Shown: positions 40,142 to 53,037 of the stretch, one piece after another
Position numbering within the stretch: the stretch's first letter is position 1
Layout of the letters: every line of letters begins with the position of its first letter
Source: Undaria pinnatifida
Lineage: Eukaryota; Sar; Phaeophyceae; Laminariales; Alariaceae
Assembly (NCBI GenBank): GCA_012845835.1
Contig: JABAKD010000030.1
Coordinates: 13,185,580 to 13,249,579 of the forward strand
Direction of reading: 5' to 3'
Length of the DNA stretch: 64,000 nucleotides
The notes under the pieces: generated by a model
The model's input: the letters and a program-made list of their open reading frames with translations, nothing else
The model's database searches: none
Told to the model about the DNA's origin: nothing
Translations under genes and position numbers: made by a program

Positions 40142-40696
40142 CTACACAACAGTTACACCGATCGTTCGGAACCTCTGCTCTCCCTGTTCTCTGCTGTGGT
40201 GAGGGCCTCCAATCATGGGGGAAAATCGCAAGCGGTTCCAGAGACATACCGGCAACGTGTCCTTCACGACGACATCCCTGGCCTCGCACGAAGTTGCCCT
40301 CGACGACCCCCCGTTCACGCCAACATCACCAACTCTAAGCGTACGGCCAGCGTATGGCACGGCATAAGCAGCAGCATCGCCATATCCAAGGTCCTTGCTT
40401 CCTCTGGCGGCGAGCTTCCTGTCGTGGGCAGCCTGGTCTAGAGCGATTGCTGCACCAAGGTTTATGTCGACAAGCGTGCCTCCCGGGTCGGCCTTGTTCG
40501 GAGCGTTGATACGTTTGACATGGGCGCAGAACAACGCGACTGAAACCACAGCCAGGGCAACACCAAAACCAATGACGATCAGTGCCTCGTATGCCATGCT
40601 CGAGAGTCGTCGCTCGTACGCACAGGGTTGCTGTTTGAGAGAAGCTTCCGCGCTTCCTTGTTGTCTATCGTTATCGCTGACAGCAAGGCGTTCCAT
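40142..40696 (-). CDS. possible single-pass membrane protein
   Basis: A single open frame of 184 codons starts at ATG 40696, divergent from the FNR gene 160 bp away. An alternative ATG at 40588 lies just before a hydrophobic segment, ALIVIGFGVALAVVSVALF, followed by HVKR, which suits a signal anchor with basic residues inside. The rest is hydrophilic (for example GGTLVDINLGAAIALDQAAH). No family is recognised. The length and the membrane segment make it plausible, but part overlaps other open frames on the plus strand and no intron supports it. Confidence 0.4.
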   Translation of the reverse strand: MERLAVSDNDRQQGSAEASLKQQPCAYERRLSSMAYEALIVIGFGVALAVVSVALFCAHVKRINAPNKADPGGTLVDINLGAAIALDQAAHDRKLAARGSKDLGYGDAAAYAVPYAGRTLRVGDVGVNGGSSRATSCEARDVVVKDTLPVCLWNRLRFSPMIGGPHHSREQGEQRFRTIGVTVV

Positions 40697-40856
40697 CAAA
40701 TGCGTAGGCTTTACTATATAATGTACTGGGAACAGGGAACAGGGTAAATATACTCCCTGTCCCCCGACAAAGCACGCTCTTCATGCTATTTCGAGGCAAA
40801 GGGATCGAAGCTCGTGCCTAGCGCGTAACTAGTTTGGACGGCTACGATAAAGAATC
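40697..40856 (+). promoter_or_regulatory. FNR upstream region, possibly bidirectional
   Basis: The gap between the divergent starts includes TACTATATAATG at about 40714 (TATA-like) and a GGGAACAGGGAACAGGGTAAA-like repeat. No transcription start can be fixed from sequence. Confidence 0.35.
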
Positions 40857-43800
40857 ATGGCACCGAAATATGTCGCATGCACGGTAGCGCTCCTCATGGG
40901 CGGAGCCTCCGCCTTCGTGGTGCCGACGCCCGCGCTGAGGAACGCGGTCGCGTCCACACGCTCGGCGTCCAGCCCCATGCGCATGAGTGCCGGAGACGAG
41001 GAGCCCTGGTTCTCTGAGGCCGTGGCGGTCAACTTGGTCGACGTCGACGAGCTATCGTGAGTACACTGTGCGTCACCGAGCGGCGTCGCGTTGTTGTGTG
41101 CGCGATGGTCGCTCACTACCTGTCAAGGTTTGGTTCATGATGGTTTTTGAGTACGTGGCCCTCAAAAGCAAAGCATGTTTCGCCCGCTAGCGTCAGCGAA
41201 CCTGGGGTAGCTCGCATTCCTTTTGCTGCCACGAGTTGGGGCAGCAGTGCGGCCGGTAGCCTAACGTTGGGCCGGGGGCAGTGCTGCCCCTGCTGCGTCA
41301 CCCGTGATCATTGCCTCAAGGCGCGAGCTAGAAATGTCCCACGCCCACGCGGAGCCCGAACGTCCTGTCGAAAGTAGAAGCAGATTAGATACCGCACTCT
41401 CTACCACTCTCTACCCCTCTTCTCTCTCTGACTATCAGTGTGGCGTAATATTTCCGCGGCGTCCTTTTTTTGTCTGCATGATCATTACACCAACATCATC
41501 ACATCACATGCTTTCTTTTTCAGAAAAAGCACATACGTGTGCGCCCCAAACCCATATATATCCTCCAAAGCCTCGAACTTGTTCATGTTCGACCGTCGCT
41601 TTAGCTTGAACCCTAATCAACGCAAGATCCCCACCCCTCTACTTTCCCTCCTCCTCCCCTCTTACCCATGGCAGGGCTGCGTCCGACCGGGGAACGGGAA
41701 AGCAGGACTTCCTCGAGGCGGACCCATACTATGACCAGTCCAACATCCCCCTCAACACGTACAAGGCCAAGGACCCGATGATCGGAAAGGTCATCTCGGT
41801 GAAGCGCATTGTCGGCCCCGACGCGACGGGAGAGACGTGCGACATCGTCATCAACCACGGAGGCAAGATGCCCTACTGGGAGGGCCAGTCGTACGGCGTC
41901 GTACCCCCCGGCGTGAGCTGGAAGACCGGCAAGCCTAACGGCGTCCGGCTGTATTCGATCGCGTCATCCCGGTGAGATGTGAAATTGACACTATTAATAG
42001 TCAATTTAGTATACCATGTTGAATATGAGCATGACTTTCTGTTCTCCTCGGGGTTGCAAAACGGTATCATGTGACCTAATATACTGACAATAGACTGGTG
42101 CGTACGAGAATCGTGTGTTATGTTGTTTCGTTTTTTGGCTTGTTTTTTTTTTGTCCGCTTGCCTCTCATGTTCCATGCTGCCTGCCCGCCCCACGTTGAT
42201 GAACTTTTTTTTTGCTCATTTTTTACCAAATGGTACGTTTGCCTTTTTTGCTGGTATCGGTTCTGTTTGGTTGTTTCCAGCTGTGGCACCTGGTGCACTC
42301 GCCTTTCCTTGCCTCTTCACTACGCATCCGGTGGTCGGAGATGATTCATGCACGGTGGTCATGAACTATCAGAATGTTCTGTGTTATGTTTTACCTGTCT
42401 CCACTGCTGTTGCTCAACCTTAAAGTAGCGCATTCTGTCACCACTCTTTTACCAATACGTCCTACCCAAGTTTAGCATCAATCATATCATACTTGCAGCG
42501 ATAATTTTCTCCAGCTTTCCTTGCCAATTGGGTAGAAGTACGTGCTGCAAGCGATCAGCACCAGCACGTTGTGAGAAAGTTTGATTGCTCCTATGTTTTC
42601 GTGTGACGTGTGCCTCGCTTCTGCATACTATTCTGCAGTCTATGTTCCGTTAAGCGCGTGCCCCCTGCTCCACATTTACACGTCACTCGTTTCAACGAAC
42701 GCGCTGCACTTTGTTGCCTGCTACCTGTTGCGGTTGACTTGGCCCCACGTACGCACTGCTGCTGTGCCCGACTGACTACCTGGGTGCGCACGCTAGGCCC
42801 ACGTGGCGTGCTCGGTTTTGGCGACTCTGCAGTGCCTCATGATACGTACCTTACGTTAGTTTTTTCGTGGCACTAAACAGCACGAGCGCCCATTGATAGG
42901 ACCCAGTAGGTGACTCGTCGGCGGCGCAATACGTGTGTTCCGCTTACTTGAAATCAAGTCTAAAGGCAGTAGGCCTCAAGTGTCGCGATTAGGGCGGAAG
43001 TTGCAGCCGCTTGCTTATGGCTTGTTACCGCTGTTTTTGTAGGTCTATGCCAGTACCTCGCCTAGGATACATATTTTATAGTGGACAGACTTATTTTACG
43101 TATGTACCATGCCTGATCCCTGGTACCTGAGGCTTCTGTTTGGGGGTTGAGGTTCTACCAAAGACTCCTGTATTTGCCTTTCAGTCTTCCGCCACTACTG
43201 TAGTTGAGATTTGTTACAACAACCGTACGCGATTATAGAATGGTACATACCAGCCAGGGAGCGTGTATATTTTGAATACTGGATTACACTATGAATGGTA
43301 GGGCGTTACTGAGGGCACCTACCAGGGCATTACTGAGTTCACCGGCGTCGGTTGCAGTCGCAGGCGTGTTGTGCCCAACACGCGCCGCAGGCAATATTTT
43401 GATGTTCTCGAGCTTGCACCCGAGAACCAGTTGACCACGTGCCCTTAATGGCAGAAGCCCATATTTAATGGAAGCCTTGTCCGTTATTTCGCCCAAGAAG
43501 ATACTACTGTGCCTAAAACAAAAAAGTAGCCTCCGGCGAGGAGGACCGGCGCAACTTTTTTTCAGCCTGCGGCGAAAAAGTTGAACGGCGTGAAACGCGT
43601 GTTGCGCTCTATACACGCCCTCCGACGCATAATGCGCGCGAAGCAGCGCACCCGATCAACGGAACATTTGCATTCCCGCTCAACAGCTAATTAAGGCTCT
43701 TGGAAAACTCATACTAACATGAGTAAAATCTTACGAGCCAAGATAAGAGTACTGTGCTCCCAGCGCTACTTCCCCCCCCCCCCCCTTTCTCCGGCACGTT

Positions 43801-46800
43801 GCTGGGTACAGTCTGATGTTGCTGGGTCTATAGAAAAAAGGATGAGGCACGATGTAATTTCGTGGATTGAGCAAGGGGTTGTGGGCGTGTAGGATTTTTT
43901 TTTTCATGCACGTCCGTGACGACGCCACCTCAGAATCGCCCCTGCTGCTTACCCCTCTTTTCTGAAGCGCGAACATGTTGAAAATTTTCCCCATCCGCCG
44001 GAGGATGAAAAAAAAAAAAAAAAAAATAGTGACGCAAACGGATCCGTTTTAGCACACTTGCATATTTTAGAAGTTGAAAGAAAATGGCGGCCGCTCTATG
44101 CACAATAACAGTAATGCATGGCGTGTTTGCGCTTTGGCAGCTGTTAGTATTTGTTTGATAAGTGCTATGAAAACGTCTGCGTTGTTTTGAATCTGTTAAA
44201 GCTGTCGAAACGCCTCCGTGGAAGGGTACGGCCTGGCCTGTTACGTCTCAAACCACCTGAGAGGCAGATTAGCCTGCCCTTGTCGCGTTCCCGCGTGACT
44301 GCCTTGATGAAGCCGACCGTGCATGCCAGCTGCGCATGTGTTATGTCGCACGCGACCCGACAATTTGTAACCGATGCTCGCTAGAGATGACTTCGTGTTG
44401 AGGTACCGCCCCCCCCGCCCTGTGGTTGGCTCAGTCAAGGCGCTTGACCTTGGCGGCCGCCCTCCCTCCCCCGCCCCAGATAATACGCCCCTTAGCTTCG
44501 CACGTGATACTTGCTTAGTGGTTACTGTTGCCACCAATGCCCTCCCACTGACCCCCCCCACCCCCCCTGTCCCCGCTTGTAAAACGCCTTTTTGTACTTG
44601 AAACAGTTACGGTGACGACATGACGGGAACCACCACCACCCTCTGCGTGCGCCGCGCGACCTACTGGGACGAGGAGAAGGGCGCCGAAGACCCGGCCAAG
44701 AAGGGTGTCTGCTCCAACTACCTCTGCGACGCCACCCCCGGCACTAAGCTGAAGCTCACCGGCCCCTCCGGCAAGGTCATGCTCATGCCCGAGGACCAGC
44801 CGACGGCCGACCTCATCATGATTGCCACCGGTACCGGAATCGCCCCGTACAGGGCTTTCGTGCGCCGCCTCTTTTCCGAGCAAACCCCCGCCCGCGAGGC
44901 ATACAAGGGGCAGGCGTGGCTCTTCCTTGGAGTGGCCAACTCGGACTCGCTTCTTTACGATGCGGAGTGGCAGACGGTGCTCAAGGAGTTCCCGAACAAC
45001 TTCCGCCTCGACTACGCGCTCTCGCGTGAGTCCACCAACAAGGCGGGCGGAAAGATGTACATCCAGGACAAGGTGCGTGGCGTCGAAGCGTGAAACAAAC
45101 TACGGTGGTGAAAGGCGTTTTTGTTTCTTTCTCCATACTTGATTTTGCGCTGAGGAAACCCGGCTGTGTATGCCTAAAAACGCCCTCGAAATCATCGAAA
45201 CCCTGTGCCCCCTTTCCTCTGGAGTTGTTTTGTAAACGTTTTGTTCTGGTATATAGACTATATTTGTAGACGTTTTTCCATCTAAGGCATATGAACACCC
45301 ATTAGCCCAGTTTCCGTGCCATTCCATCCCCGTTTGGGAAATGAAAAAGTGGATTTAGAGTGTTAGGCTCGGCACCCACCTGTCTGGCACAGGGAACAAA
45401 GCGTAAAATGAAATGATTTTCGCGTGCGTAAGTGGGTTAATGGTATGTTGTATTTTACTAGGTGTGATGGATCAAACGGTTTTTGTTCGTAAAGTGATTT
45501 TTTATAACTAATTTTCAAGGAGGTCAGCCGTGAGTTTGACGAATTTCAGGTCAAAACTCATCTTTGCAAGCTACGTTGTTGGTACTCGTACTATACGATA
45601 TGAGTGAGTTTTTATTGGGAGGTGTCTTATTTTTTGTCCACTATGATGGTAAGTATTGGTATTTATATTTTTGTTTTTCGTGTCTTGTTCGTTTTTTCAA
45701 TTTGACACGGACGCTGCATATTGTCGGATTGCAAACTTATTGTTAATAGTACTGAGAATACTACTACGTATCGTTGACAAACAACGACTCCAGTCTTTTA
45801 ATAGCCGTAGACTAAGTAATGGATTATGGACTGCATCTGCACGGAATGCTTGGTTTATTCTGCTATTTTTCCCCCACAATTTACGTTTTTTTCTTGTTTC
45901 TATTATGCTTTGTGCTTTTCAAAGTTTCGCCCGGTGATGCCTGTTATGTTTGTGCTACTTGTACGCATAAAGAAACACGCCACTTTGCGCTTTAGAAAAT
46001 AGTCCGGTTATGCAGAAATATTTGCGAGTTTTGCGAGCATAATGGATGAAAAAATGTACATAAACAGTCCGGAAGCCAAATCAATTTTAACAATCGTCAA
46101 TGAACGATGGGACAGGTGGAGGAGTACGGTGACGAGGTGTTCCAGAAGTTGAGCGATGGCGCCCACATCTACTTCTGCGGATTGAAGGGAATGATGCCCG
46201 GCATCCTCCAGATGCTCGAGACCGTCGCCGATAAGAAGAAGATCGACTGGGCTGAGTTCCTCAAAGACCTCAAGCACAAGGGTATGTTGTTATTATTATT
46301 ATGGGTAGGCTGTTGTTGGTAGGTTCTTATAATTTATCAAAAAAGGTACCATGAGCCGGCAAGTCAAGTAAATGTGAAGTTTCCATCGCTCGCCCTCGAT
46401 AGTCTGGAGTCCTGTTAGTTTCCACTTGCCTGTTCATTTTCTGTTTTTCATGCACAATGAGTTTGTGATGTTTTTGTGTAATTTGTTTTGGTCCTGGATC
46501 TGGGTGTTGTGTTTTCTGATTTGCTTAAGAACTACTGTACCTGGTACTTCGGCTGAGGGTAAGTTTGTTGCCGTTTCGACGGGGGGTTGGGGATATGAAC
46601 ACCAGCAGGAAAAGGCCGGAAATGCCCGTGTTATCTCGAACGTCAGGTGTAACTGACCGATACTTCCAATAGCGGACATGAACAGGGTGCTGTCAAGTTT
46701 TGTTCCTGTTGCTGAGAACTGTGTGTGCCGAGCTTATTGGCAGTAAAGTCGTGACCAACGTTGTCTGTAATGGAACCGTTTATCTCTCTTCCCCCCCCCC

Positions 46801-46896
46801 CCCTTCTCCCTGTCTGAAAACCGACGTTTTTGCTGTTTTTCTTCCTTGTTTTCGTCTTTCGCGCGAACAGGCCAGTGGCACGTGGAGGTGTACTAG
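40857..46896 (+). CDS. petH: plastid ferredoxin-NADP+ reductase
   Basis: Five exons: 40857-41056, 41675-41971, 44607-45072, 46116-46281 and 46871-46896, all in phase, 385 codons with stop. The enzyme passes electrons from reduced ferredoxin to NADP+ at the end of photosystem I. The first 20 residues form a signal peptide ending GGASAF, and a basic Ser/Arg stretch follows: the bipartite leader of plastids with four membranes. The FAD-binding RLYSIASSR is split over exons 2/3, followed by YGDD; CSNYLCD is the usual FAD/pyrophosphate loop; [10 protein letters not shown] belongs to the NADP-binding half. The chain ends WHVEVY, with the C-terminal Tyr that stacks on the flavin. No key residue is missing. 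The second intron (41972-44606) is 2.6 kb and repeat-bearing. The gene name follows the plant and cyanobacterial convention. Confidence 0.95.
41972..44606 (+). other. long FNR intron 2 with a poly(A) retroposon end
   Basis: It holds the second ATCCGCCGGAGGAT-plus-A-run (43991-44026), a CCTGATCCCTGGTACCTGAGG near-palindrome at about 43110, and a C-rich tract before the acceptor (about 44410-44580). I see no credible coding frame in it. Confidence 0.6.
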
Positions 46897-48539
46897 GTTT
46901 TGACAAGACAGCAGGCGGTCTTAGACCGGTGACCAGCGGGGAAGTCTCCTCATCCCTGTCGTCTCTTCCACTTTTGTCTGGACACGCAAGATCCACAGCA
47001 GCGGCTGATACCGGCGCTGGATGTTGTCGTATACTACCCTCCCGTAGCAAGCGGCAGGTAGTTAATGTCGGCCGGGTGGAGAGATGGATTCCTCAGCAGA
47101 CCTCCCGCACGGGACCGGCACCACCTTTGTTGTGTTTTTCTTGGGTGTGGCTGCTCGATAGTTTTTGCCGACCTCGCGTTGGGTCGCGGGAAGGTTTACG
47201 TCCTTGGGGAGGGGGGGGGGTGGAGGGGGGAGAGGGGAAGGGGTGGGGGAGAAGATTGGGGCAAGCCTTTTGTTTTACAAACTGCACGCACGGTTTTTGG
47301 GGACAAACCTAGTTTGAATTCGTGTCATATTATCGCAGTAGTGAAAGGGTTAACGTTTAGAAATGCTGTCTTTGCTTGAAAGTTTGTTTGGTTCCCCGCT
47401 GATAAGATGGCAAAAGCTTCATTATTGCGCTCTCGCGAGGCATATTGTAGACGGCAGGAAATGGGCCCGTACTTTTGTTGACGCTCTTCATCGTGGCGGT
47501 GTGTTTGGCTTCGCCGCGATGGCTGTACTACTCGAGAGGCAGCGGCAGCAATAAAATGCATAAAAGACAGGCATTAACAAAAAATAAAATACAAAAATGG
47601 GCGGCCTTCGCGACGGAGTGGATGGACGCTGCATTTTGCTTTTGGCGTTTTCCCCCTCGTTTTTAGGGCTTTTTAGAAAGATTGTTTGTTTTGTGTGGTT
47701 TTATCGCCTGTTTTATCGCCTTTTTATCGCTTTTCCCTTTGCCACCGACGGGGAAAAGACGAAACGGAGGGGTCACGGTAGGTGAGGGTGGGTTGTGGTG
47801 TGTTGAACTTGAATACTTACCGTGTTCTTACTCTAGCAACCACCTTTGCTGCCCTCTTGTTGCGAAGAAGCCACGTTTTTGACATATTTTGTGTTGCGGG
47901 GTATATGTATAGATCATCGGTGCAACGGCGTGGCTCGACTGAAAGAATGGAGAACTACGACGCACGATGCTTCTATAGACTTGTGAGGCATTTTTTTAAT
48001 GATTATCTCCTCCTGCGGCTCGCGTATGTGTCGTCCGCTCGACGCCCTGAAAACCTTTAGTCTGACGCAGTCCTTGAAGACGGACGACAAGCATTCTGGC
48101 TACCGAGACAAGACTTGTGTAGAGGACGTCTCTTCTGTCTAAAAACACCCGCTTCGCGATCGGGCAGTTGTTTAATGCCCCAGATGTGTCTCGAGTTTTA
48201 GCCAGATCTGCCAATCCCTCGCGTTTTTATACATATATATAGCCCTCCCTGGGAGCCGAGGTTTGCCGTTCCTTTCTCTCATGTTCCGTTGGTGCTGGTT
48301 GTGTTTCATCTAATGTTTTTTTTTGTGGCGGGGGGGAGGTTGATGGTGTTGTTGAATAAAAAACAACCTTCCCTCACAGGTGGCAAAATGCCCGCCTTGC
48401 GCAACGTCCGACGAGGGCGCTCGGTGTTTCATGTGCAACCTTCATTTTGTCCGGTTCATTCTACATACAGTGCAACCGTGGCGTTTTGTGGTAGTTTTTG
48501 CAGCACTCACGTGACGTGCTAGATTGTTGAACCGTCGTT

Positions 48540-48905
48540 CCAGAATGACACGTAGCACTAAGCTTTCTAGCACAAGAAGATTGCCAATATAAAAGTGCAT
48601 CTTGTTCTGAACACAGATAACCCCGCTTTACTCAACGTCTACTGCTTACCAATGTAGTAATAGGCCTTTGTGGGGCGCGTGAGTTAGTCGTCAGATGTGT
48701 GAGATTGGGAAACATTTCCGAATGGCACACGTTGCACAAAGCTCTTCGGCAGTAAGACTGCTAAGGTGCAACTTGACGAACATGTCGGTCGCAACCTATT
48801 TTTGCTTCGCGTTTTCTAAACTCTGCGTTAGCTATAGTTTGTGCAGCACCCATACTCTGCATAAAGCTGTCCAGCATAGACGTTGCCGAGTCGTATCTTG
48901 AACAT
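48540..48905 (+). repeat. three diverged copies of a roughly 65-bp block
   Basis: Blocks near 48541, 48720 and 48845 each show a GCAC...AAGCT-TC-AGCA pattern, then a GCATCTTG / GCAACTTG / TATCTTG stretch ending near GAACA. They are strongly decayed. Confidence 0.35.
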
Positions 48906-51157
48906 GTTCAGTACAACCAAGCCCACTTTATTTTTTCATTTGTGTAAACGAGAACTTTGAACGTATTGCATAATCTGACTTATTTCGCTGTTGCTACAGT
49001 AGGTTGCACAACGGATCTTCGTGGCAAATATCATAGCACAACGCATTTCGAGGCGAAGTGTTCGTTTGTTCGTTCGTGTCCGCTCAGGTCACGCGTAGAG
49101 GGCGGCCTTTCCGAACGTTCGATTACCGGGATTCTCGGTCTTGGCGTCCCTGCGACGCGAACGCCCACTCCATCACTGGCCATCTCGCATCACCCCACCG
49201 ACCATCGCGACATTTCAGCGCCTTCGGCACGGCCTGTGTCAATTAATATTAGATTTTTCTGTCGTCAAGTCAATAGCGCGTGAGCGCTCTAGGACTCCGC
49301 TTAAGGATATAGGTCAAAGCGTTTTTAGTTTTTTTCTAAGGTAGGAGCCTGGCCGAACAGGATCGTCGCCGATCGGACCCCATTTACTTCGGAGAGTCTC
49401 TGGAAATTCAGAACCGAGAGCCAGGGAGCTAGAGTCTTGTCTTGACCTCTCGCACTTCTACTCTATACCCCCAGTAACCGTAAAGCTTAGAAAGAACGCT
49501 GCAGCGCGTGAAAATCAGCACCGACATGCCGGCCGTGTCCCACATCCATCACCTCTTGCGGCACTGCAAAAATAATCCCACCCTAATTCCGAGTACTGTA
49601 ATTTTTGTACGAAACATGGGTGGAACGAGCACTAAAGGGAGATATCACGAAAACCAGGAAGAAAGAGCTACAACGACGGTTGTTTATTATTAATTTAACG
49701 TAAAGCAATACGAACTCACGACTTGTCTAACGGACGCATGCTACACTATTATATTAAATAATGGTACTTACTACCGTAGGAGTGCACCTCATCAAGTTTC
49801 TGAGGCGGTGGAGGTCAGGAGCTGTATATACCTCTCCCTATGCCTGGCTTTTAGAATGCTGTTGCCTATTAACAGGCTTCACTCGATGATGAGGAAACCC
49901 ATGACCTATAGGTGGAAAACGAATAACATCTTGGACACATGCTGCGGTGTGATGGAGCTGCGCCATTTTTTTCCTGACCCTCGTCACTCAAGGAGCTCTA
50001 CATACTCCATATAATATCCGCAGTGCCCACCGAAAAACTGATTTAGAGCAAAATGAAAAAGTGCAACCCGATGACTATTAATAATCCCACCGCTTAGTCG
50101 GCCTAGGTGTACAAAAACATCCTATTGGATATTGCAAATCAAGAACGCCATCCCGACGATTTTGGGTTATTATGAACAATTTCCGATTCTTGATAAATTA
50201 TCATAGTGCAAATCCAAGCGTTTTGTCCCCATATCGGGAGTGCGGTGCTACCAATAAAAGGGTCAAGGATAGCCCCGCCATTCACAAAACATTATAGCCA
50301 AAAAGTGGTATACCTCGCGGTCGTAGCACGAGTCATTGATCATACGAGTAAACAAATGGGATTGAGGCGAGATACTGGGTGGCAGACGACGCATGCTACG
50401 ACATACGTATACCTTTTTTTGGCTATTTTGTTTCCTGAATGACGGGCCTCCTTAACCCAAAATCGTCGGGGAAAAAAAAAATAATAGGCCATTTTTTTTT
50501 TCATCTTTCTCGTTGTGTACCTATAGGCCATGGGACATTTCATCCAGTGGCAGTTTTATTTTTCTCCAACTCACTTTTTGGGAGGGACATGTCTTGAGTT
50601 CCCAAATTGAGGGGTAGTATTAGAAAAAAAAGTGGTGCACCTCTGTCTTAGCACGCGTCAGACAGACCCTCGGTTGAGGACTGAGGAGTGTCGTTATTGA
50701 GAAATGCTTTGTTTGGCCGAACAATGCCACCCAGGGCTACAGATGTAGGGAGTTAAGAGTCGTTCTTGAGCTCCCTCAACTCTCGCACTTCTATTTTTTA
50801 TTCTCCTTTTTGTGGATTCCAGGCATTATCCCCTTGATCGTACCGCCTCGTTGTCACTATAATACTTCGAGACCATCCTGGCTCCTCGAGGGCACTCTGA
50901 GGTATTTCCTCATCGCTGACCCTCTAGCGTGCGGTTACGCACATAACCCACCTCGGTGTATCTCCACAACATCCATCTTATAACAAAGCGATCAACCTGC
51001 TACGGGGCAACAGTCCCACATTTTCATGATATCAATTTTGCTCTCCAGCTCAACCCGTGAGAGGTTTTACCCTCGGCGACCTTCTTGATGAGCCGTGGTC
51101 ACAGGTGTCTTCCCTTCCCTCCCCCCCGTATACTCGACCCCGAGGAGCGATGCGTAG

Positions 51158-51292
51158 TCAAGAGGTGCGTGGTGTTCCATGTCCAGCACGGTCATCGCTG
51201 TGCCCCACGTGTGACAGCCTTCTAGCACTAGCAACTAAGAAACTACCGAACACGATCACACAACCTATGGCGCCTAAGGCTACTATCAACAT
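51158..51292 (-). CDS. possible 44-residue membrane peptide
   Basis: ATG 51292 opens a frame whose first 22 residues are hydrophobic (MLIVALGAIGCVIVFGSFLV), then ASARRLSHVGHSDD. The layout, one membrane helix followed by basic residues, resembles the frame at 40142-40696. It could be a last exon, a fragment or chance. Confidence 0.2.
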   Translation of the reverse strand: MLIVALGAIGCVIVFGSFLVASARRLSHVGHSDDRAGHGTPRTS

Positions 51293-51721
51293 AGCTACGG
51301 ATCCCGCTCCAGAAAGACAATACTAGTAGTGCGAGAGAAGAGCGCTTCGCTGGCGACTGACGATCCGACCACACCCCCCTTCCTTCCTTCCTCGCTTGCT
51401 TGTTTCACCAAGAGAGGATACGACGAGAGCCCGGGCTTGATTCAAGCGTAAAAAATTGCGAGGGGCGATTATAGGCACGTCTCCAGGGAGTCATCCACAG
51501 CAAAAGAAAAGCTGTTGACAGAAAGCGGCATCCGCTTACATGACGGCATGAGTCATCCAAGGAATTTACACCAATCAAAACACTCTTTTAAAAGTATTGG
51601 CCAATCAGGAAACTGTGGGCACGAAATCCTTTCTTCGGGGGGAAATTTTTCGTCGTCGTACATTCTTTTTCCCGACTCGTAAGAGACAGACTGATCCCTA
51701 GAGAACAACTATTACGTACGC

Positions 51722-51840
51722 AAAGCCAATATCAACACCAAAACGCCTAAGAGCAACAACCAAACGCCTAAAAGCAACAACAAACGCTTGATTGTAACAA
51801 CAAAAACGCGTAATACAACAACGAAACGCCGAAAAGCCAG
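51722..51840 (+). repeat. AACGCCTAA-AGCAACAAC tandem repeat
   Basis: About five imperfect units of AAACGCCTAAAAGCAACAAC. Low complexity. Confidence 0.6.
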
Positions 51841-53037
51841 TTGGGCCATAAATTCCGTAAAGAAAATATTGATCTACTTATTTCGGAGGATATTTCCAAT
51901 CTTATATAAGGATTCGGACGCCGATTCGGGCCAAGATTTGGACAAAGATTCGGGCGAGAATTGCGATTCGCCGACGCACCCGAGACCTTCTGACTGGCTT
52001 GCTGGCTTGTGACGTAACACATTTACCTAGGAGGTCTGGTCATAGTTCCTCGGGTCTGTGGTGGCTGAACTGCGGCCGAATCAGAACAATTGCTTCTGCC
52101 GATTGATGATTGATAATCATCTCGCATTTTGCGCTTGCGATACGAAACTCATCAGTCTAAATCATCCAACTCACGGCCACAAGACAGCAGTAGCACGCAG
52201 GTTCGACGCCCCTAAAACAACGCAAATCAATACAAAAATGGGACAACCTGCGACAACAAACATAAAAAACGGGGCAAGCAAAAGAAAGCGCGCACCAAGA
52301 AAAAAAAACACGACAAAACAAAACAGAAAGTTGTAAAATCAACATGAACTAATGTGGTTCCGCCGCCCACTAACACGGACGCTACTCGTTGTAACCCAGC
52401 GCAAGCTGTCTCACAGAGTGAGAATTTTAAACCTAAACCAACTCTGGAACGTGGATAAACTCTTCCCGTCGCTTACTCGTGTCAAACTAATTACGGAAAA
52501 CAAACAGCGGTGTGTCGTGTGTACCAGAGAGAAAGGCGTTTCGTGCCCGCAGTTGTCTGATTTTGCACTAATCACAACAAAACCATTACAAAAAATGCCT
52601 AATAAGCACACCATTGTGGGCACAAAATTCTTGCCTCCAGATGTTTATTCTTCTAATCAAGACTATCGACCAGCCGACCGGCCATCAAATCGTTCAGCGT
52701 GAGATCTGCCGCCCTCTCCACGCATAAATAAACAACGCACACGTGAGCGACGCTATGCCAAGACTATACATGTCAGTTCTACCAGTTGTACATAGCGGAT
52801 TCCTTCGCCTCGCCTCCAAACAAAAAAGCTATGTTCTTCAAAGAAAAAAGAAGGACCCAATGGTATGATATGTACCTGGTACCTGTAGACTAGCCTATGC
52901 ACGAAATGTACAGCAGTATACATAGTTCGAAGAATGCGTTCTTCGAAGCTCAAACCAAGTAAACATACTCGTAGATAAAAATGTGTTCTTCAAAACTTGA
53001 AAAAATTGGGAACAAAAAAACATACATTCTTCGAAGT

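Larger units (their letters stand above)
46897..53037 (+). other. 6-kb gene-poor gap between convergent genes
   Basis: It lies between the 3' ends of FNR (plus) and the transporter (minus). It contains low-copy repeats (48540-48905, 50220-50264, 51722-51840) but no frame with family likeness. A possible 44-codon membrane peptide is listed separately. Confidence 0.55.

Noticed and set aside
39687..40202. 171-codon plus-strand frame
   Set aside because: It has no ATG at its start, Ser/Tyr-rich text without motifs, and partly overlaps the minus-strand frame with a membrane helix.
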